DNA of 64,000 bases, from assembly GCA_036898135.1 (NCBI GenBank), contig CM072526.1, positions 56,275,108 to 56,339,107 on the forward strand, given 5' to 3'. The first letter of the stretch is position 1. Each line of letters starts with the position of its first letter. The notes under the pieces were generated by a model that worked only from the letters and a program-made list of their open reading frames with translations, had not been told where the DNA came from and did no database searches. Below, piece after piece: positions 10,901 through 22,065 of the stretch. This stretch comes from Oncomelania hupensis. Its lineage: Eukaryota; Mollusca; Gastropoda; Littorinimorpha; Pomatiopsidae. The position numbers and the translations under genes were made by a program.

Positions 10901-11181
10901 CCAGCAAGAAGCTGTCCAGGGCTGAGAAAAATTACTCGACCATGGAGAAAGAGTGCCTTGCCATCATATGGGGAATCCGGAAGTTCGAACTATACCTTCA
11001 AGGAGTGAAGTTCGTGCTACAGACTGATCACAAGCCGCTAACTTACTTGAACTCTGCCAAGTTTGTGAACAGTCGGATCATGAGATGGGCTATGTACTTG
11101 CAGAACTTTAACATGCGAGTAGAATCTATCAAAGGATCGGACAATGTTGGAGCGGACTTCCTCAGCAGAGTGTGTGAGTAA
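7918..11181 (+). CDS. pol: Pol polyprotein, order PR-INT-RT-RNaseH
   Basis: This 1,087-aa polyprotein would perform maturation, reverse transcription and integration. The protease motif is D18-SG. The integrase zinc finger uses H245, H252, C282 and C285. The integrase core has D315, D375 and E411 (D,D35E spacing) and is followed by a GPY/F-like segment (MQWKGPYEVE). Reverse transcriptase then follows with D760 and a YWDD box at 820-823, and RNase H has D971 in RTDAADEG. Integrase therefore precedes RT, the reverse of ordinary Ty3/gypsy and as known for Gmr1-type elements. YWDD in place of the common YIDD/YLDD/FMDD is uncommon. The whole frame is uninterrupted. The ATG at 7918 lies 51 nt before the protease aspartate and could be used by reinitiation. 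Confidence 0.96.
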   Translation: MPVSKGRVGNHEVTVLRDSGCSGVIVREDLIAKEQFTGDSKWTLMADSKCVRAPVAKIHVNTPFYIGEVEAVCLKKPLYDLMIGNIDGARRPDDPDLEWSPASTQRVEVVEEDPLPFPDGDLTELLRDNVVTPAQPCRPEIVGAVTTRAQAKRDKTSTPLKVADNSKAAIVDRDKLIQLQEDDSTLNKYRNRQDHVTKGSGTVYFEVKAKILYRIFQHPRVNGGKPLRQVLVPLPLRRQVMEVAHDSIMGGHLGIKKTSDRIQAVFYWPGLHADVRRFCRSCDICQKTIPRGRVPKVPMQRMPLIDRPFKRVALDLIGEIRPPSEEGHRWVLTLVDYATRYPEAVPLKKIDTETVAEALVDMFSRLGVPEEILTDLGTQFVSDCMKEVNRLLSIRHLTTTPYHPMCNGLVEKFNATLKSTLKKLCSEQPRQWHRYINALLFAYREVPQESTGFSPFELLYGRTIRGPMHILKELWTKEVDTPEVKNSYQYVFELREKLEQTLEIARENLKKSQDCGKHYYDRRAVNRKFKPGNKVLVLLPTDHNKLLMQWKGPYEVETVVGINDYKVKVGQHSKIYHANLLKLYVERPSETVHAATAAVTDDSFDSEELLELGDFHSREGIDDVKLGPSLTEGQKLELKDLMGEFPHNFSDVPGSTTLVEHEVHLTSNIPVRSKPFPIPFKARESLKKDIDEMLKMGIIRESSSPYASPVVVVKKKDGSNRVCIDYRKVNKITVFDPEPMPTAADLFRQLSGSKIFSKIDLSKGYWQVPVRQQDIPKTAFITPDGTYECLRMPFGMVNSGATLKRGMRKMLKGVDNVVCYWDDLLVHTRTWKEHLQILRELFHRLTEANLTVRPSKCILGTDNVDFIGHSLKEGQKGLLLENVTKILNAPRPQTKKQVRSFLGLAGYYREFVPNYSAITAPLSDLVRKGCPNQVQWGPSQERAYQTVRDLLSKDPVLRLPDTSKEFVLRTDAADEGIGAILMQEHEGKLFPVSYASKKLSRAEKNYSTMEKECLAIIWGIRKFELYLQGVKFVLQTDHKPLTYLNSAKFVNSRIMRWAMYLQNFNMRVESIKGSDNVGADFLSRVCE

Positions 11182-11389
11182 AGAACATTGACTGTGTGGA
11201 TGAACTGTGAACATTGACAATATCCAGATAGACTTGAAGATGAAAACCATCGACTCTGTGTAGATAAGCTGAGCGCAATTACAGTATTCAGAAAGTCTTA
11301 AATTAGTTTCAATTGAGGATTTTGTTTGTGCATTACGTTTCAACGTTGTTGAAAGAAATTGTGTAAATTTCTTCTTGAGTGGGGGGTTA
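11182..11389 (+). other. Gmr1-like element 3' untranslated region with polypurine tract
   Basis: These 208 bp lie between the pol stop and the 3' LTR, with no ORF and hence no env gene. The purine-rich run GAGTGGGGGG at 11377-11386, three bases before the 3' LTR, is the likely polypurine tract for plus-strand priming. Confidence 0.7.
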
Positions 11390-12026
11390 TGTTACGTTGA
11401 AACGTGAACGAAAGTATGTCGGAAGCGCGCACAATAGATCTAATCGTTTCGTTTTGCAAAGTATTCAATAATGGTGTTTATTTACCTTTGATTTGAGTTT
11501 GCATTGTTGTTAGGAGAGGCTTTGTATAACGTTGATAATTTGCGTTAGTCGATATTATTTGAGAATCTTCTGGATATGCGTGTTTACTCTTGATAGAAAT
11601 TTCCTGATACATGTAGAAGCAAGAGGTCGTTCTGGAAGATATAAAAATATGTATTGACGTAAGTCAGTGATGACGATCTTTTATTCGATTGGTGGCAGTA
11701 CGTCATTTTCTACCATGTACGAAATCTTTCCGGAAAAGAGAGAGGTTATTTAATCGTGTGCAGAGTTGCTGTTGAGAGATAGTAAAGTTGTTGATAGTGA
11801 TTTGGAAAGTTGCTGTGAAAGTTGTTGAGTTGAATTGAGAATTGTATGCAGTTGTTGATGTGTGCTGAATAAAAGTGGAAAACTTCATACGTCGACTTTG
11901 TGACTTGTATGCTGTTTGGACGGGCTGTGTGAATAAACGAATCTGAGTTACACCCTATCAGGAATTCAAGCATCAGGGCTGAATCAGATACTGATAGAAA
12001 ACACCAACATCAAACTGAGTGTAACA
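11390..12026 (+). repeat. 3' LTR of the Gmr1-like element
   Basis: This 637-bp copy of the 5' LTR is about 99.5% identical, with C for T near 11704, A for G near 11975 and one extra C near 11865. It ends GTAACA, followed by the GTTAG target duplication and resumed satellite. Confidence 0.96.
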
Positions 12027-15000
12027 GTTAGTACATGGATATGTGACCATTCTAGCCATGTTTCATGTAAAGCAACGTCAGGAAATGTTAGTACATGGAT
12101 ATTTGACAATGCTAGCCATGTTTGATGTTAAGCAACGTCAGAAAGTGTTAGTACTTGGATATGTGACCAAGCTAGCAATGTTTTATGTTAAGCAACGTCA
12201 GGAAGTGTTATTACATGGATATGTGACCATGCTAGCAATGTTTTATGTTAAGCAACGCCAGGAAGTGTCAGTACATGGATATTTGTCCATGCTAGCAATG
12301 TTTTATGTAAAGCAACGTCAGAAAGTGTTAAAACATGGATATGTGACCATGCTAGCCATGTTTCATGTAAAACAACGTCAGGAAGTGTTAGTCCTTGGAT
12401 ATGTGACTATGCTAGCAATGTTTTATGTTAAGCAACGTCAGAAAGTGTTAGTACATGGATATGTGACCATGCTTGCCATGTTTCATGTTAAGCAACGTCA
12501 GGAAGTGTTAGTACATGGATATGTGACCATGCTAGCCATGTTTTATGTTAGGCAACGTCAGGAAGTGTTAGTACATGGATATGTGACCATGCTAGCAATG
12601 TTTCATGTAAAGCAACGTCAGAAAGTGTTAGGACATGGAAATGTGACCTTGCTAGCCATGTTTTATGTTAAGCAACGTCAGTAAGTGTTAGTACTTGGAT
12701 ATGTGACCATGCTAGCCATGTTTAATGTTAAGCAACGTCAGGAAGTGTTAGGACATGGAAATGTGACCATGCCAGCCATGTTTTTTGTTAAGCAACGTCA
12801 GGAAGTGTTAGTACATGCATATGTGACCATGCTAGCAATGTTTCATGTAATGCAACGTCAGGAAGTGTTAGTACATGGATATTTGACCATGCTAGCCATG
12901 TTTTATGTTAGGCAACGTCAGGAAGTGTTAGTACATGAATATGTGACCATGCTAGCTGTGTTTAATGGTATGCAACGTCAGGAAATGTTAGTATTTGAAT
13001 ATGTGACCATGCTAGCCATGTTTTATGTTAAGCAACGTCAGGAAGTGTTAGTACATGGATATGTGACCATGCTAGCAATGTTTCATGTAAAACAACATCA
13101 GAAAGTGTTAGTACATGGATATGTGACCATGCTAGCAATGTTTTATGTTAAGCGACGTCAGGTAGTGTTAATACATGGATAAGTGACCATGCTAGCAATG
13201 TTTCATGTAAAGCAACGTCACGAAGTGTTAGTACTTGGATATTTGACCATGCTAGCCACGTTTCATGTAAAGCAACGTCAGGAAGTGTTAGTACATGGGT
13301 ATGTGACTATGCTAGCAATGTTTTATGCTAAGCAACGTCAGGAAGTGTTAGTACATGGATATGTGACCATGCTAGCAATGTTTCATGTAAAGCAACGTCA
13401 GGAAGTGTTAGTACTTGGATATTTGACTATGCTAGCAATGTTTTATGTTAAGCAACGTCAGGAAGTGTTAGTACATGGATATGTGACCATGCTAGCCATG
13501 TTTTATGTTAAGCAACGTCAGGAAGTGTTAGTACTTGGATATGTGACTATGCTAGCAATGTTTTATGTTAAGCAACGTCGGGAAGTGTTAGTACATGGAT
13601 ATGTGACCATGCTAGCCATGTTTCATGTTAAGCAACGCCAGGAAGTGTTAGTACATGGATATGTGACCATTCTAGCCATGTTTCATTTAAAGCAACGTCA
13701 GGAAATGTTAGTACATGGATATTTGACCATGCTAGCCATGTTTGATGTTAAGCAACGTCAGAAAGTGTTAGTACTTATATATGTGACCAAGCTAGCAATG
13801 TTTTATGTTAAGCAACGTCAGGAAGTGTTATTACATGGATATGTGACCATGCTAGCAATGTTTTATGTTAAGCAACGCCAGGAAGTGTCAGTACATGGAT
13901 ATGTGTCCATGCTAGCAATGTTTTATGTAAAGCAACGTCAGAAAGTGTTAAAACATGGATATGTGACCATGCTAGCCATGTTTCATGTAAAACAACGTCA
14001 GGAAGTGTTAGTCCTTGGATATGTGACTATGCTAGCAATGTTTTATGTTAAGCAACGTCAGAAAGTGTTAGTACATGGATATGTGAACATGCTTGCCATG
14101 TTTCATGTTAAGCAACGTCAGGAAGTGTTAGTACATGGATATGTGACCATGCTAGCCATGTTTTATGTTAGGCAACGTCAGGAAGTGTTAGTACATGGAT
14201 ATGTGACCATGCTAGCAATGTTTCATGTAAAGCAACGTCAGAAAGTGTTAGTACATGGAAATGTGACCTTGCTAGCCATGTTTTATGTTAAGCAACGTCA
14301 GTAAGTGTTAGTACTTGGATATGTGACCATGCTAGCCATGTTTAATGTTAAGCAACGTCAGGAAGTGTTAGTACATGGATATGTGACCATGCTAGCCATG
14401 TTTTTTGTTAAGCATCGTCAGGAAGTGTTAGTACATGGATATGTGACTATGCTAGCCATGTTTTATGTTAAGGAACTTCAGGAAGTGTTAGTACATAAAT
14501 ATGTGACCATGCTAGCCATGTTTCATGTAAAGCAACGTCAGGAAGTGTTAGTACATGGATATGTTACCATGCTAGCAATGTTTCATGTAAAGCAACGTCA
14601 GGAAGTGTTAGTACATGGATATGTGACAATGCTAGCCATGATTAATGTTAAGCAACGTCAGTAAGTGTTAGTACTTGGATATGTGACCATGCTAGCCATG
14701 TTTTATGTTAGGCAACGTCAGGAAGTGTTAGGACATGGATATGTGACCATGCTAGCCATGCTTTTTGTTAAGCAACGTCAGGAAGTGTTAGTACATGGAT
14801 ATGTGACCATGCCAGCCATGTTTTTTGTTAAGCAACGTCAGGAAGTGTTAGTACATGCATATGTGACCATGCTAGCAATGTTTTATGTAATGCAACGTCA
14901 GGAAGTGTTAGCACATGAATATGTGACAATGCTAGCAATGTTTCATGTAAAGCAACGTCAGGAAGTGTTAGTACATGTATATATGACCCTGCGAGCCATG

Positions 15001-15233
15001 TTTTATGTTAGGCAACGTCAGGAAGTGTTAGTACATGAATATGTGACCATGCTAGATGTGTTTAATGGTAAGCAACGTCAGGAAATGTTACTATTTGGAT
15101 ATGTTACCATGCTAGCCATGTTTTATGTTAAGCAACATCAGGAAGTGTTAGTACATGGATATGTGACCATGCTAGCAATGTTTCCTGTAAAGCAACGTCA
15201 CGAAGTGTTAGTACATCAATATGTGACCATGCT

Positions 15234-15260
15234 AGCCATGGATATGTTACCATGCTAGCA
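15234..15260 (+). repeat. Truncated satellite monomer at a recombination junction
   Basis: Here ctagccatg runs directly into gatatgttaccatgc, skipping most of a monomer. Upstream order matches 1-1740, while the sequence downstream restarts an earlier part of the same block. It is a visible junction of an unequal exchange or deletion and breaks the 20-residue frame. Confidence 0.75.
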
Positions 15261-18200
15261 ATGTTTCATGTAAAGCAACGTCAGGAAGTGTTAGTACATG
15301 GATATGTGACAATGCTAGCCATGATTAATGTTAAGCAACGTCAGTAAGTGTTAGTACTTGGATATGTGACCATGCTAGCCATGTTTTATGTTAGGCAAAG
15401 TCAGGAAGTGTTAGGACATGGATATGTGACCATGCTAGCCATGCTTTTTGTTAAGCAACGTCAGGAAGTGTTAGTACATGGATATGTGACCATGCCAGCC
15501 ATGTTTTTTGTTAAGCAACGTCAGGAAGTGTTAGTACATGCATATGTGACCATGCTAGCAATGTTTTATGTAATGCAACGTCAGGAAGTGTTAGTACATG
15601 GATATGTGACAATGCTAGCAATGTTTCATGTAAAAGCAACGTCAGGAAGTGTTAGTACATGTATATATGACCCTGCGAGCCATGTTTTATGTTAGGCAAC
15701 GTCAGGAAGTGTTAGTACATGAATATGTGACCATGCTAGATGTGTTTAATGGTAAGCAACGTCAGGAAATGTTACTATTTGGATATGTGACCATGCTAGC
15801 CATGTTTTATGTTAAGCAACGTCAGGAAGTGTTAGTACTTGGATATTTGACTATGCTAGCAATGTTTTATGTTAAGCGACGTCAGGAAGTGTTAGTACAT
15901 GGATATGTGACCATGCTAGCAATGTTTCATGTAAAGCAACGTCAGAAAGTGTTAGTACATAGATATGTGACCATGCTAGCAATGTTTTATGTTAAGCAAC
16001 GTCAGGAAGTGTTAGTACATGGATAAGTGACTATGCTAGCCATGTTTTATGTTAAGCAACGTCAGGAAGTGTTAGTACATAGATATGTGACCTTGCTAGC
16101 AATGTTTTTTGTTAAGCAATGTCAGGAAGTGTAAGTACATGGATATGTGACCATGCTAGCAATGTTTCATGTAAAGCAACGTCAGGAAGTGTTAGTACAT
16201 GGATATGTGACCATGCCAGCAATGTTTTATGTTACGCAACGTCAGGAAGTGTTAGTACATAAATATGTGACCATGCTATCCATGGTTTATGTTAAGCAAC
16301 GTCAGGAAGTGTTAGTACATGGATATGTGACCATGCTAGCGATGTTTCATGTAAAACAACGTTAGGAAGTGTTAGTACATGGATATGTGACCATGCTAGC
16401 AATGTTTTATGTTAAGAGACGTCAGGAAGTGTTAGTACATGGATATGTGACCATGCTAGCGATGTTTCATGTAAAGCAACGCCAGGAAGTGTTAGTACAT
16501 GGATATGTGACCTTGCTAGCAATGTTTCATGTAAAGCAACGTCAGAAAGTGTTAGTACATGGATATGTGACCATGCCAGTAATGTTTCATGTAAAGCAAC
16601 GTCAGGAAGTGTTAGTACTTGGAAATGTGACCATGCTAGCCATGTTTGATGTTAAGCAACGATAGGAAGTGTTAGTACTTGGATATGTGACCATGCTAGG
16701 AATGTTTTATGTTAAGCAACGTCAGGAAGTGTTAGTACATGGATAGGTGACCATGCTAGCAATGTTTCATGTAAAGCAACGTCAGAAAGTGTTAGTACAT
16801 AAATATGTGACCTTGCTAGCCATGTTTTATGTTAAGCAACGTCAGTAAGTGTTAGTACTTGGATATGTGACCATGCTAGCCATGTTTTATGTTAAGCAAC
16901 GTCAGGAAGTGTTAGTACATGGATATGTGACCATGCTAGCCATGTTTTTTGTTTAGCAACGTCAGGAAGTGTTAGTACATGGATATGTGACCATGCTAGC
17001 AATGTTTTATGTTAAGCAACGTCAGGAAGTGTTAGTACATGGATATGTGACCATGCTAGCCATGTTTCATGTAAAGCAACGTCAGGAAGTGTTAGTACAT
17101 GGATATGTGACCATGCTAGCAATGCTTCATGTAAAGCAACGTCAGGAAGTGTTAGTACATGGATATGTGACCATGCTAGCAATGTTTTATGTTAAGCAAC
17201 GCCAGGAAGTGTCAGTAAATGGATATGTGACCATGCTAGCAATGTTTTATGTTAAGGAACGCTAGAAAGTGTCAGTAAATGAATATGTGACCATGCTAGC
17301 AATGTTTTATGTAAAGCAACGTCAGAAAGTGTTAAAACATGGATATGTGACCATGCTAGCCATGTTTCATGTAAAGCAACGTCATGAAGTGTTAGTACAT
17401 GGATATGTGACCAAGCTAGCAATGTTTTATGTTAAGCAACGTCAGGAAGTGTTATTACATGGATATGTGACCATGCTAGCAATGTTTTATGTTAAGCAAC
17501 GCCAGGAAGTGTCAGTACATGGATAGGTGTCCATGCTAGCAATGTTTTATGTAAAGCAACGTCAGAAAGTGTTAAAACATGGATATGTGACCATGCTAGC
17601 CATGTTTCATGTAAAACAACGTCATGAAGTGTTAGTACATGGATATGTGACAAGGCTAGCAATGTTTAATGTTAAGCAACGTCAGGAAGTGTTAGTACAT
17701 GGATATGTGACCATGCTAGCAATGTTTCATGTAAAGCAACGTCAGGAAGTGTGAGTTCATGCATATGTGACTATGCTTGCAATGTTTCATGTAAAGCAAC
17801 GTCAGGAAGTGTTAGTACATGGATATGTGACCATGCTAGCAATGTTTCATGTAAAGCAACGTCAGGAAGTGTTAGTACATGAATATTTGACCCTGCTAGC
17901 TATGTTGTTATGTTTGGAAAAGTCAGGAAGTGTTAGTACATGGATATGTGACCTTGCTAGCAATGTTTCATGTAAAGCAACGTCAGAAAGTGTTAGTACA
18001 TGGATATGTGACCATGCTAGCCATGTTTCATGTTAAGCAACGTCAGGAAGTGTTATTACATGGATATGTGGCCATGCTAGCCATGTTTTATGTAAAGCAA
18101 CGACAGGAAAAGTTAGTACATGGATACGTGACCATGCTAGCCATGTTTTATAATAAGCAACGCCAGGAAGTGTTAGTACTTGGAAATGTGACCATGCTAG

Positions 18201-19605
18201 CCATGTTTGATGTTAAGCAACGATAGGAAGTGTTAGTACTTGGATATGTGACCATGCTAGGAATGTTTTATGTTAAGCAACGTCAGGAAGTGTTAGTACA
18301 TGGATAGGTGACCATGCTAGCAATGTTTCATGTAAAGCAACGTCAGAAAGTGTTAGTACATAAATATGTGACCTTGCTAGCCATGTTTTATGTTAAGCAA
18401 CGTCAGTAAGTGTTAGTACTTGGATATGTGACCATGCTAGCCATGTTTTATGTTAAGCAACGTCAGGAAGTGTTAGTACATGGATATGTGACCATGCTAG
18501 CCATGTTTTTTGTTTAGCAACGTCAGGAAGTGTTAGTACATGGATATGTGACCATGCTAGCAATGTTTTATGTTAAGCAACGTCAGGAAGTGTTAGTACA
18601 TGGATATGTGACCATGCTAGCCATGTTTCATGTAAAGCAACGTCAGGAAGTGTTAGTACATGGATATGTGACCATGCTAGCAATGCTTCATGTAAAGCAA
18701 CGTCAGGAAGTGTTAGTACATGGATATGTGACCATGCTAGCAATGTTTTATGTTAAGCAACGCCAGGAAGTGTCAGTAAATGGATATGTGACCATGCTAG
18801 CAATGTTTTATGTTAAGGAACGCTAGAAAGTGTCAGTAAATGAATATGTGACCATGCTAGCAATGTTTTATGTAAAGCAACGTCAGAAAGTGTTAAAACA
18901 TGGATATGTGACCATGCTAGCCATGTTTCATGTAAAGCAACGTCATGAAGTGTTAGTACATGGATATGTGACCAAGCTAGCAATGTTTTATGTTAAGCAA
19001 CGTCAGGAAGTGTTAGTACATGAATATTTGACCCTGCTAGCTATGTGTTATGTTTGGAAAAGTCAGGAAGTGTTAGTACATGGATATGTGACCTTGCTAG
19101 CAATGTTTCATGTAAAGCAACGTCAGAAAGTGTTAGTACATGGATATGTGACCATGCTAGCCATGTTTCATGTTAAGCAACGTCAGGAAGTGTTATTACA
19201 TGGATATGTGGCCATGCTAGCCATGTTTTATGTAAAGCAACGACAGGAAAAGTTAGTACATGGATACGTGACCATGCTAGCCATGTTTTATAATAAGCAA
19301 CGCCAGGAAGTGTTAGTACATGGATATGTGACCATGCTAGCAATGTTTCATGTAAAGCAACGTCAGGAAGTGTTAGTACATGGATATGTGACCATGCCAG
19401 CAATGTTTTATGTTACGCAACGTCAGGAAGTGTTAGTACATAAATATGTGACCATGCTATCCATGTTTTATGTTAAGCAACGTCAGGAAGTGTTAGTACA
19501 TGGATTTGTGACCATGCTAGCAATGTTTCATGTAAAGCAACGTCAGGAAGTGTTAATACATGGATATGTGACCATGCTAGCCATGTTTAATGTTAAGCAA
19601 CGTTA

Positions 19606-22065
19606 GGAAGTGTTGGTACTTGGATATATGACCATGCTATTCATGTTTTATGTTAAGCAACGTCAGGAAGTGTTAGAACATGGATATGTGACCATGCTAG
19701 CCATGTTTTATGTTAAGCAACGTCAGGAAGTGTTAGTACTTGGATATGTGACCATGCTAGCAATGTTTCATGTAAAGCAACGTCAGGAAATGTTAGTACA
19801 TGGATATGTGACCATGCTAGCAATGTTTTATGTTAAGCAACGCCAGGAAGTGTCAGTAAATGGATATGTGACCATGCTAGCAATGTTTTATGTTAAGGAA
19901 CGCTAGGAAGTGTCAGTAAATGAATATGTGACCATGCTAGCAATGTTTTATGTAAAGCAACGTCAGAAAGTGTTAAAACATGGATATGTGACCATGCTAG
20001 CCATGTTTCATGTAAAGCAACGTCATGAAGTGTTAGTACATGGATATGTGACCAAGCTAGCAATGTTTTATGTTAAGCAACGTCAGGAAGTGTTATTACA
20101 TGGATATGTGACCATGCTAGCAATGTTTTATGTTAAGCAACGCCAGGAAGTGTCAGTACATGGATAGGTGTCCATGCTAGCAATGTTTTATGTAAAGCAA
20201 CGTCAGAAAGTGTTAAAACATGGATATGTGACCATGCTAGCCATGTTTCATGTAAAACAACGTCATGAAGTGTTAGTACATGGATATGTGACAAGGCTAG
20301 CAATGTTTAATGTTAAGCAACGTCAGGAAGTGTTAGTACATGGATATGTGACCATGCTAGCAATGTTTCATGTAAAGCAACGTCAGGAAGTGTGAGTTCA
20401 TGCATATGTGACTATGCTTGCAATGTTTCATGTAAAGCAACGTCAGGAAGTGTTAGTACATGGATATGTGACCATGCTAGCAATGTTTCATGTAAAGCAA
20501 CGTCAGGAAGTGTTAGTACATGAATATTTGACCCTGCTAGCTATGTGTTATGTTTGGAAAAGTCAGGAAGTGTTAGTACATGGATATGTGACCTTGCTAG
20601 CAATGTTTCATGTAAAGCAACGTCAGAAAGTGTTAGTACATGGATATGTGACCATGCTAGCCATGTTTCATGTTAAGCAACGTCAGGAAGTGTTAGTACA
20701 TGGATATGTGGCCATGCTAGCCATGTTTTATGTAAAGCAACGACAGGAAGTGTTAGTACATGGATACGTGACCATGCTAGCCATGTTTTATGTTAAGCAA
20801 CGCCAGGAAGTGTTAGTACATGGATATGTGACCATGCTAGCAATGTTTCATGTAAAGCAACGTCAGGAAGTGTTAGTACATGGATATGTGACCATGCCAG
20901 CAATGTTTTATGTTACGCAACGTCAGGAAGTGTTAGTATATAAATATGTGACCATGCTATCCATGTTTTATGTTAAGCAACGTCAGGAAGTGTTAGTACA
21001 TGGATATGTGACCATGCTAGCAATGTTTCATGTAAAACAACGTTAGGAAGTGTTAGTACATGGATATGTGACCATGCTAGCAATGTTTTATGTTAAGCGA
21101 CGTCAGGAAGTGTTAGTACATGGATATGTGACCATGCTAGCAATGTTTCATGTAAAGCAACGCCAGGAAGTGTTAGTACATGGATATGTGACCTTGCTAG
21201 CAATGTTTCATGTAAAGCAACGTCAGAAAGTGTTAGTACATGGATATGTGACCATGCTAGCCATGTTTCATGTAAAGCAACGTCAGGAAGTGTTAGTACT
21301 TGTATATGTGACCATGCTAGCCATGTTTGATGTTAAGCAACGATAGGAAGTGTTAGTACTTGGATATGTGACCATGCTAGGAATGTTTTATGTTAAGCAA
21401 CGTCAGGAAGTGTTAGTACATGGATAGGTGACCATGCTAGCAATGTTTCATGTAAAGCAACGTCAGAAAGTGTTAGTACATAAATATGTGACCTTGCTAG
21501 CCATGTTTTATGTTAAGCAACGTCAGTAAGTGTTAGTACTTGGATATGTGACCATGCTAGCCATGTTTTATGTTAAGCAACGTCAGGAAGTGTTAGTACA
21601 TGGATATGTGACCATGCTAGCCATGTTTTTTGTTTAGCAACGTCAGGAAGTGTTAGTACATGGATATGTGACCATGCTAGCAATGTTTTATGTTAAGCAA
21701 CGTCAGGAAGTGTTAGTACATGGATATGTGACCATGCTAGCCATGTTTCATGTAAAGCAACGTCAGGAAGTGTTAGTACATGGATATGTGACCATGCTAG
21801 CAATGCTTCATGTAAAGCAACGTCAGGAAGTGTTAGTACATGGATATGTGACCATGCCAGCAATGTTTTATGTTACGCAACGTCAGGAAGTGTTAGTACA
21901 TAAATATGTGACCATGCTAGCAATGTTTTATTTTAAGCGACGTCAGGAAGTGTTAGTACATGGATTTGTGACCATGCTAGCAATGTTTCATGTAAAGCAA
22001 CGTCAGGAAGTGTTAATACATGGATATGTGACCATGCTAGCCATGTTTAATGTTAAGCAACGTTA
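19606..22065 (+). repeat. Higher-order repeat block of 41 monomers (2,460 bp)
   Basis: The variant cgttaggaagtgttggtact occurs at about 19601 and again at 22061, exactly 2,460 bp (41 monomers) apart. The stop-bearing variants at 19907 and 20165 recur at 22367 and 22625 with the same spacing. Near-identity of the two blocks at variant positions points to recent block duplication by unequal exchange. A partly diverged third block starts near 26021, with a gaacgccagg version near 26317. Confidence 0.8.

Larger units (their letters stand above)
5431..12026 (+). mobile_element. Full-length Gmr1-like Ty3/gypsy LTR retrotransposon
   Basis: The 6,596-bp element has 636/637-bp LTRs, a gag ORF, a pol ORF, a PBS-like and a PPT-like tract, and a 5-bp target duplication GTTAG (5426-5430 and 12027-12031). 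The LTRs begin TGTTAC and end GTAACA. I count two substitutions (near 5734 and 6015) and one 1-bp indel (near 5907) between them, so the insertion is recent. Both long ORFs are uninterrupted. The pol order is protease, integrase, reverse transcriptase, RNase H. Established knowledge: this integrase-first order within Ty3/gypsy is the mark of Gmr1-type elements. No envelope-like ORF lies between pol and the 3' LTR. The copy could be autonomous, which is inferred from its intactness only. Confidence 0.95.

Noticed and set aside
11182..11389. Envelope gene in the Gmr1-like element
   Set aside because: Only 208 bp lie between pol and the 3' LTR, with no suitable ORF.
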